A stretch of DNA of 64,000 nt, taken from assembly GCA_022036555.1 (NCBI GenBank), contig CM039126.1:28129935-28193934 (forward strand), in the 5' to 3' direction. Source of the DNA: Microstegium vimineum (lineage: Eukaryota; Streptophyta; Magnoliopsida; Poales; Poaceae). The translations under genes and the position numbers were made by a program. How positions within the stretch are numbered: position 1 is the first letter of the stretch; the number at the start of each line of letters is the position of its first letter. Below the pieces are notes generated by a model, which saw nothing but the letters and a program-made list of their open reading frames with translations, was not told where the DNA came from and did not search any database. Below are positions 60,241 to 64,000 of the stretch, piece by piece.

Positions 60241-60480
60241 GCCAGCGACAACCCCGCCACAAAGAAGCAGAAGGAAGCAGAACAAGCAGCGACCACCGCC
60301 AACCCCCTCTGCGAGCAACCATAGAAGACTGTCTCCCCCGGGCGACGCGAGACGACGCCCTAGCATAAACATAGTCCAATAAAAGCTTGTACTGTAATAC
60401 TCTCCCAATAATCAATAAAGGCTTCTCGTTTCACATATATTTTTTCTAACAGAACCTGTTGAGCAAGAAAAACACTCAAG

Positions 60481-60587
60481 GCGTACGACGACCTCTGCAA
60501 AACGCTCACGGTGTACGACGACCTCTGCAAAATGCTCACAGCGTACGACGACCTCTGCAAAATGCTCACGGCGTACGGCGACCATGG
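60481..60587 (+). repeat. 30-base tandem repeat
   Basis: GCGTACGACGACCTCTGCAA plus AAYGCTCACR starts at 60481, 60511, 60541 and 60571 (last partial). Looser copies (GACCTCTCCAAAAC) continue to 60660. Confidence 0.92.
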
Positions 60588-60660
60588 AAATGCAGCTACT
60601 AAACGATCAACGACCTCTCCAAAACACTCCCATAGTGTTCGACGACCTCTCCAAAACGCA

Positions 60661-61530
60661 ATAGGGCGTTTCTCCAAACAGCCTGGCAATAACCAGAAAG
60701 CATCCGAAGCTGGCCCGCCAATGAACCATAGCAAATAGAAGTAGCTACCCTAAGCGTTATGACTTCATTGACAGGCCTCCCAAGTGGCATCTCCCTAGAA
60801 GCCGGGCGGTGTCACTTGGGTCGGGAGCCGTGAGGTTGTGTGCCCAGAATTTGTATACGACCACGGTACAGTCGTCAACTCAACAAGCAGCATGGCTTTT
60901 CGCCCAGCGTCTGCAGGAACGGTCTCCACAGGCCCTAGTCACGCCACGATTGAGTCTCTCGAAAAAAGGCCCTGTCACTGGTATCTCCCTAAGAGTGCAT
61001 GAGCTGTTCGCCCTTTGCACCGCGGGTTGCCAGCAGCGTGCCTCCTTGGGACTCCTTATGTATCCTACACGTGAAGTGGCGCTAGCCCTACGATCTGGAC
61101 CATTTGAGACCCAAGGCCGAACGATTCATCACTACGGCTCATGACTTAGCAGGCACGACAGGACATACAAGTGAAACAAAAGCTCATCGCCCCGAATATA
61201 TTACAGCTTTGTAGTTTTCACTTACACGTCCGAACACTTGTATTCGAGATACAAATTGTCGTTGTCCCACAGCAAAATAGAGCATGACAATAAAATTAAG
61301 ACTCCCAAACAGAAGGAACCACACCTCAATACGAGTCACTCCAACGATTACAACTTCATCCTACTAATACGATAAGCGACTACTTCACTAATGTTCCTAG
61401 TCTAGAGATCAAACTCATGTCGAAGTTGACATTGCAGGCTACAATACATGATGTCCCAGATGCACTGATGAGGACCGACGACGACGACTAGCTCCGGCAC
61501 ATCCTCCGGGGCACGAATCCACCACCGCCG
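60661..61530 (+). other. Non-coding internal region of element C
   Basis: Between the tandem repeat and the antisense gene. A 111-residue reading frame at 60809-61144 shows no recognisable domain and is not called. It presumably includes the 3' UTR of the antisense gene. Confidence 0.4.
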
Positions 61531-62084
61531 CTAGATGACAGGAAGATCGTCACGAGAGCGCTCCCGAAGACGACGCAAAGCTCGATCACAAAACTGACCA
61601 TCTGAAAGGGCACCTCCGCTGAGTCGATCGATGATAGCCAGCACCTCCGTATCTGCTGGATTCGCATAATACAGCATCATGGACCGAAAGTACATGGCGA
61701 CCTCATCTCTAGCAGCCACCGCTCGCTTGATAAGCAACTGCCCATCAGGATCTCTCCCCCACAACATCAATCTCTCCACACCACCAAAAAACAAGGCCTC
61801 GGGGTGATCAGCCGCAAGAAAACGCTGCTCGAAGGCAGTCTCAGAAAAGGTAAGTAGGGTCGGCAATAATCTTGGACATGCCGAAGGGACAAGACCCGAA
61901 TCGTCGAAGCGTCATCACAAAAGTTGCGGAAGAGACGACATACTGGACGAATCTTCACATACTCACGCACATTGTCGCCATCATCGATCATGCGAAGAAG
62001 AATCTGAAATATCAGGCCCCTCGGTAGAGCCAGCAGGGCGATGAAACCCACCGTAGGACGCGCACCGCCACCCTCCATCTCCAT
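61531..62084 (-). pseudogene. F-box-like passenger gene of element C, antisense
   Basis: Starts MEMEGGGARPTVGFIALLAL, then an F-box-like helix set (LPRGLIFQILLRMI, YVKIRPVCRLFRNFCDDAS). The frame changes once at about 61850-61870, and 61866-61531 continues FEQRFLAADHPEALFFGGVE, LLIKRAVAARDEVAMYF and RLRERSRDDLPVI. The order F-box, then a segment with EALFxGGVE and a Sel1-like helical repeat, recalls plant F-box proteins of the At2g35280/At1g67340 type. F-box proteins recruit substrates to SCF ubiquitin ligases. The frame break may be a mutation or a missed short intron. It has its own TATA box, so it is likely a captured host gene copy. Confidence 0.62.
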
Positions 62085-62193
62085 CGACGAAATCCTAGTA
62101 CTAACGAATCCCCTCTATTCTTTGATCACCTTTCGCGAACAGCAAGCGTGGAGATTATTGAACAAGGTGGATGGAAACCCTCTCAGATCACTA

Positions 62194-62204
62194 GCATATA
62201 TAGC
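62194..62204 (-). promoter_or_regulatory. TATA box of the antisense F-box-like gene
   Basis: GCTATATATGC on the minus strand, about 110 bases before the ATG at 62084, at a normal distance for a plant promoter. Confidence 0.6.
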
Positions 62205-62675
62205 ACAGAATCGCCGGCTCTTCGTATCCCCGACGCACTCGGTAAGACAAGGAGACGCGACCCTTCCCATTCCGCCAACCGCCGGAGTTGTCCTTTATAC
62301 CAAGTGGCGTGGCGCTTCGGCTTCCAGGGTTTTTGGGAAACCGCAATAATCAAATAAGGAACCGCCACGCCCACCTTCTGCGTCGTGGCTTGGGCCGTTA
62401 ACTGCGTGGTTAATTTGGCCCATTTACTTCCTTTTTCATTATCCCTATATATTTACTTCTAAGATAATCTTCCAATTTAGGGATAACAGCTTATGCAGTG
62501 TCACCAATGCTATAGTCCCAAGGATTGGACACGCAACCTTGTTATGGTTTCTTTTCTGCAGCTACAGTAACATGGCTACAGTAGCTTGGTCGGCAGGACC
62601 CATAAAGCTTGCGATATAACCAAACTTGGGGACTCCGTCAACAGCAACCATGACTCGGCTGCCTAGTTGCATCCT

Positions 62676-63441
62676 CGACCAGGCTCGAGGACTTTGCCAA
62701 AAGTCATACCGAGCAAGGCTCGGGGACTGCGGCCACGACACTGAAGGACAACACCCGGGGACTGACGCCCGGGGACTACGAATCAAGCAATATGACTCCG
62801 ATGCAAGAACCTCCTAAGCTCCTTACATCAGGCTCAGGGACTACGAGTATTTGTAGTCGTTTATCATTAAACTCATATTTCAGTATTTCAATTTTCAAAT
62901 ATATGATCCTGATACAAGAAGCTTCCAGTTTCTTACATCAGGCTCGGGGACTACGGGTATTCGCAGTCGTTTTACCAAACTCGCGCTTCAATTTATATGC
63001 TTTGTGCATCTTTTTATAAAGCATGGCACCACATGCATACTTCACCTGCTGCCATGCTCGGAGACTAAGTGGGTACACTTCACCTTGTGGTGAATGTACT
63101 GATTATCTTCTCGACAAAGCCCTGCTGTTTTGTTTGTTGTTTTTGCAGAGCCTAAGTGGATACACTTCACCAGGGAAGAACTTTTCAAAAGTTTTTTCTT
63201 CTTCAGCACATTACATCCTTCCAACAAGCCGCCGCAGCACCCGACGAGGCGACCAGCTCGCCCATCACGCTATGACGCTCTCCACCAGCCCGACCTGGTC
63301 GGAAGGCTTCTTCGATCGGCACCGCGACCAGGGATCCTGGTCGGGACTTCACGACAACCATGACGCTTGATGGCGACCAGCTGAACACCTCCAAGGACAA
63401 CACTGCGGGCTCGCCGGAAGAATATAACGTGCTCGGGGACT
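62676..63441 (+). repeat. Iterated polypurine-tract-like phrases before the 3' LTR of element C
   Basis: CTCGGGGACT and close variants occur near 62684, 62715, 62754, 62770, 62832, 62944, 63057 and finally 63433, directly before the LTR start at 63442. A longer unit (TTACATCAGGCTC plus GGGACTACG) is duplicated at 62822 and 62934. Confidence 0.85.
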
Positions 63442-63929
63442 TGTTGGGGATATTACCTCGGCACATCCCCAAGGACCTTATGGGCCTACCGACCAAAAGA
63501 AGGCCCAGCCCACGAGACCTTGCGGCACGCGACCAGCCCGTCGTGCTCACCAAGGACTCCGAAGAAGTCCTGCTCGCCATGGAAGATCCTAGTAGATAGA
63601 CTCGGATCTCATGCCTTAAGGGACCGATCGTAATCTATTAGGATATGGAAATTGTAACCCTGCTCCCCGGCTATATAAGGCGAGCAGGGACCCCCTCCAA
63701 AATCTCTCTCTCTCAGATCATCTACGGATCTTGTAACTTAGTACTCAGATCAATCCAGCCACCAGAATACAGGATGTAGGGTATTACGGTGATTTGCCGG
63801 CCCGAACCTATCTAAATCGCCATGTCTACGCTCTCTATGTTACGCTTGATCGCCGTCGCCACACCTCCGCCTACAATCTACTACCGTAGGGTACCCCCTA
63901 GGTAGACTGTGACGCATATTTCGTCGACA
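63442..63929 (+). repeat. 3' LTR of element C (488 bases)
   Basis: TGTTGGGGATATTACC to TTCGTCGACA. It differs from the 5' copy at scattered sites, including the third and fourth positions region (TGTT against TGTC). Confidence 0.94.
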
Positions 63930-63934
63930 GTGAC

Positions 63935-64000
63935 ACCATCTATAGTAAAAAAAATTCAAATATTTAAAGTAGAACAACGAAGGAGAAAGTATCATCAACG
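63935..64000 (-). other. Helitron sequence resuming beyond element C
   Basis: On the minus strand TTTTTTTACTATAG precedes ATGGT and the element C target site GTGAC/GTCAC, after which TCAAGAACCTCCAGAGCG is coding-like in the Rep frame. This looks like an intron acceptor right beside the insertion. Confidence 0.5.

Larger units (their letters stand above)
56805..63929 (+). mobile_element. Element C: non-autonomous gypsy-like LTR retrotransposon with antisense F-box-like gene
   Basis: LTRs 56805-57290 and 63442-63929, target duplication GTGAC (56800-56804, 63930-63934). Contains gag and protease (57640-60240), a 30-base tandem repeat, an antisense F-box-like gene (62084-61531) and repeated CTCGGGGACT phrases before the 3' LTR. 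No RT, RNase H or integrase, so it must be mobilised in trans. The site after the 5' LTR reads TTGGCGCGCCAGGTAGGGGG. It lies inside the Helitron in an intron or leader of the Rep gene. Confidence 0.92.
51258..64000 (-). mobile_element. Helitron (Rep-helicase type), 3' end in window, split by element C
   Basis: The 3' end, read on the minus strand, is CCCGTAGCAACGTACGGGCA (hairpin stem CCCGTA/TACGGG), then TGCTA and CTAG at 51261-51258 followed by host T. This hairpin closely matches canonical grass Helitron ends. The Rep-helicase gene covers 51586-56720. Element C (56805-63929) is inserted upstream; Helitron sequence resumes at 63935 and the 5' TC end lies beyond the window. Confidence 0.9.

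Noticed and set aside
60480..60660. CRISPR-like array
   Set aside because: The 30-base units are contiguous with no unique spacers, in a plant LTR element. It is an ordinary tandem repeat.
60809..61144. 111-residue ORF in element C
   Set aside because: No recognisable motif and no splice or promoter context; probably chance opening.

Overview
This is plant nuclear DNA, almost certainly from a grass (Poaceae, probably a panicoid such as sorghum, sugarcane or a relative). The evidence is one intact, intron-rich PHO1-type phosphate exporter gene surrounded by nested grass-type transposable elements: Tat-lineage Ty3/gypsy elements, Copia remnants, solo LTRs, a CACTA element, foldback elements and Helitrons. 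Species is an inference; nothing here fixes it.

Layout. 1-9292: a Tat-type gypsy element (element A) whose 5' LTR is cut by the window edge. It keeps gag, has lost almost all of pol, and carries an antisense gene with a plant-mobile-domain (PMD)-like protein. It sits in an older minus-strand Copia-type LTR (9589-10598). 11232-16480 (minus): a complete 14-exon PHO1 gene with a predicted 830-residue SPX-EXS protein, two GC-AG introns and a foldback transposon in intron 11. 17091-18333: a GGCGCC-rich foldback unit between 120-base direct repeats. 18587-20515: a solo LTR. 21130-36426: degraded fragments of replication factor C subunit 1 (RFC1), split by a 12.4-kb Tat-type gypsy element (element B, minus strand, 21523-33913, TSD CAGCA). 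Element B is near complete (gag, protease, RT, two RNase H domains, integrase) and carries the same antisense PMD-like gene. A Helitron-type 3' end lies at 36426. 37090-38744: a CACTA element (TSD TCA). 39.2-42.0 kb: a Copia gag-protease remnant with a perfect 82-base inverted repeat and a solo LTR (TSD AGGTT). 42.0-51.2 kb: further gypsy and Copia LTR pieces and unassigned AT-rich DNA. 51258 to the window end (minus): a decayed Rep-helicase Helitron, split by a gypsy-like element C (56805-63929, TSD GTGAC) that has gag and protease only and carries an antisense F-box-like gene.

The most interesting theme is that three LTR elements each carry a gene in antisense between their coding region and the 3' LTR. 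The two Tat elements are also saturated on both strands with the hexamer GCCGAT/ATCGGC (about 80 copies by hand count in element A), in coding, intron and LTR sequence alike, while it is nearly absent from neighbouring DNA. Keeping the PMD-like gene after loss of pol, together with the dispersed motif, suggests a passenger protein and its recognition sites. That is a hypothesis, not something the sequence proves.

All gene models, exon borders and identities are read by eye. No alignment, expression or database search was run.
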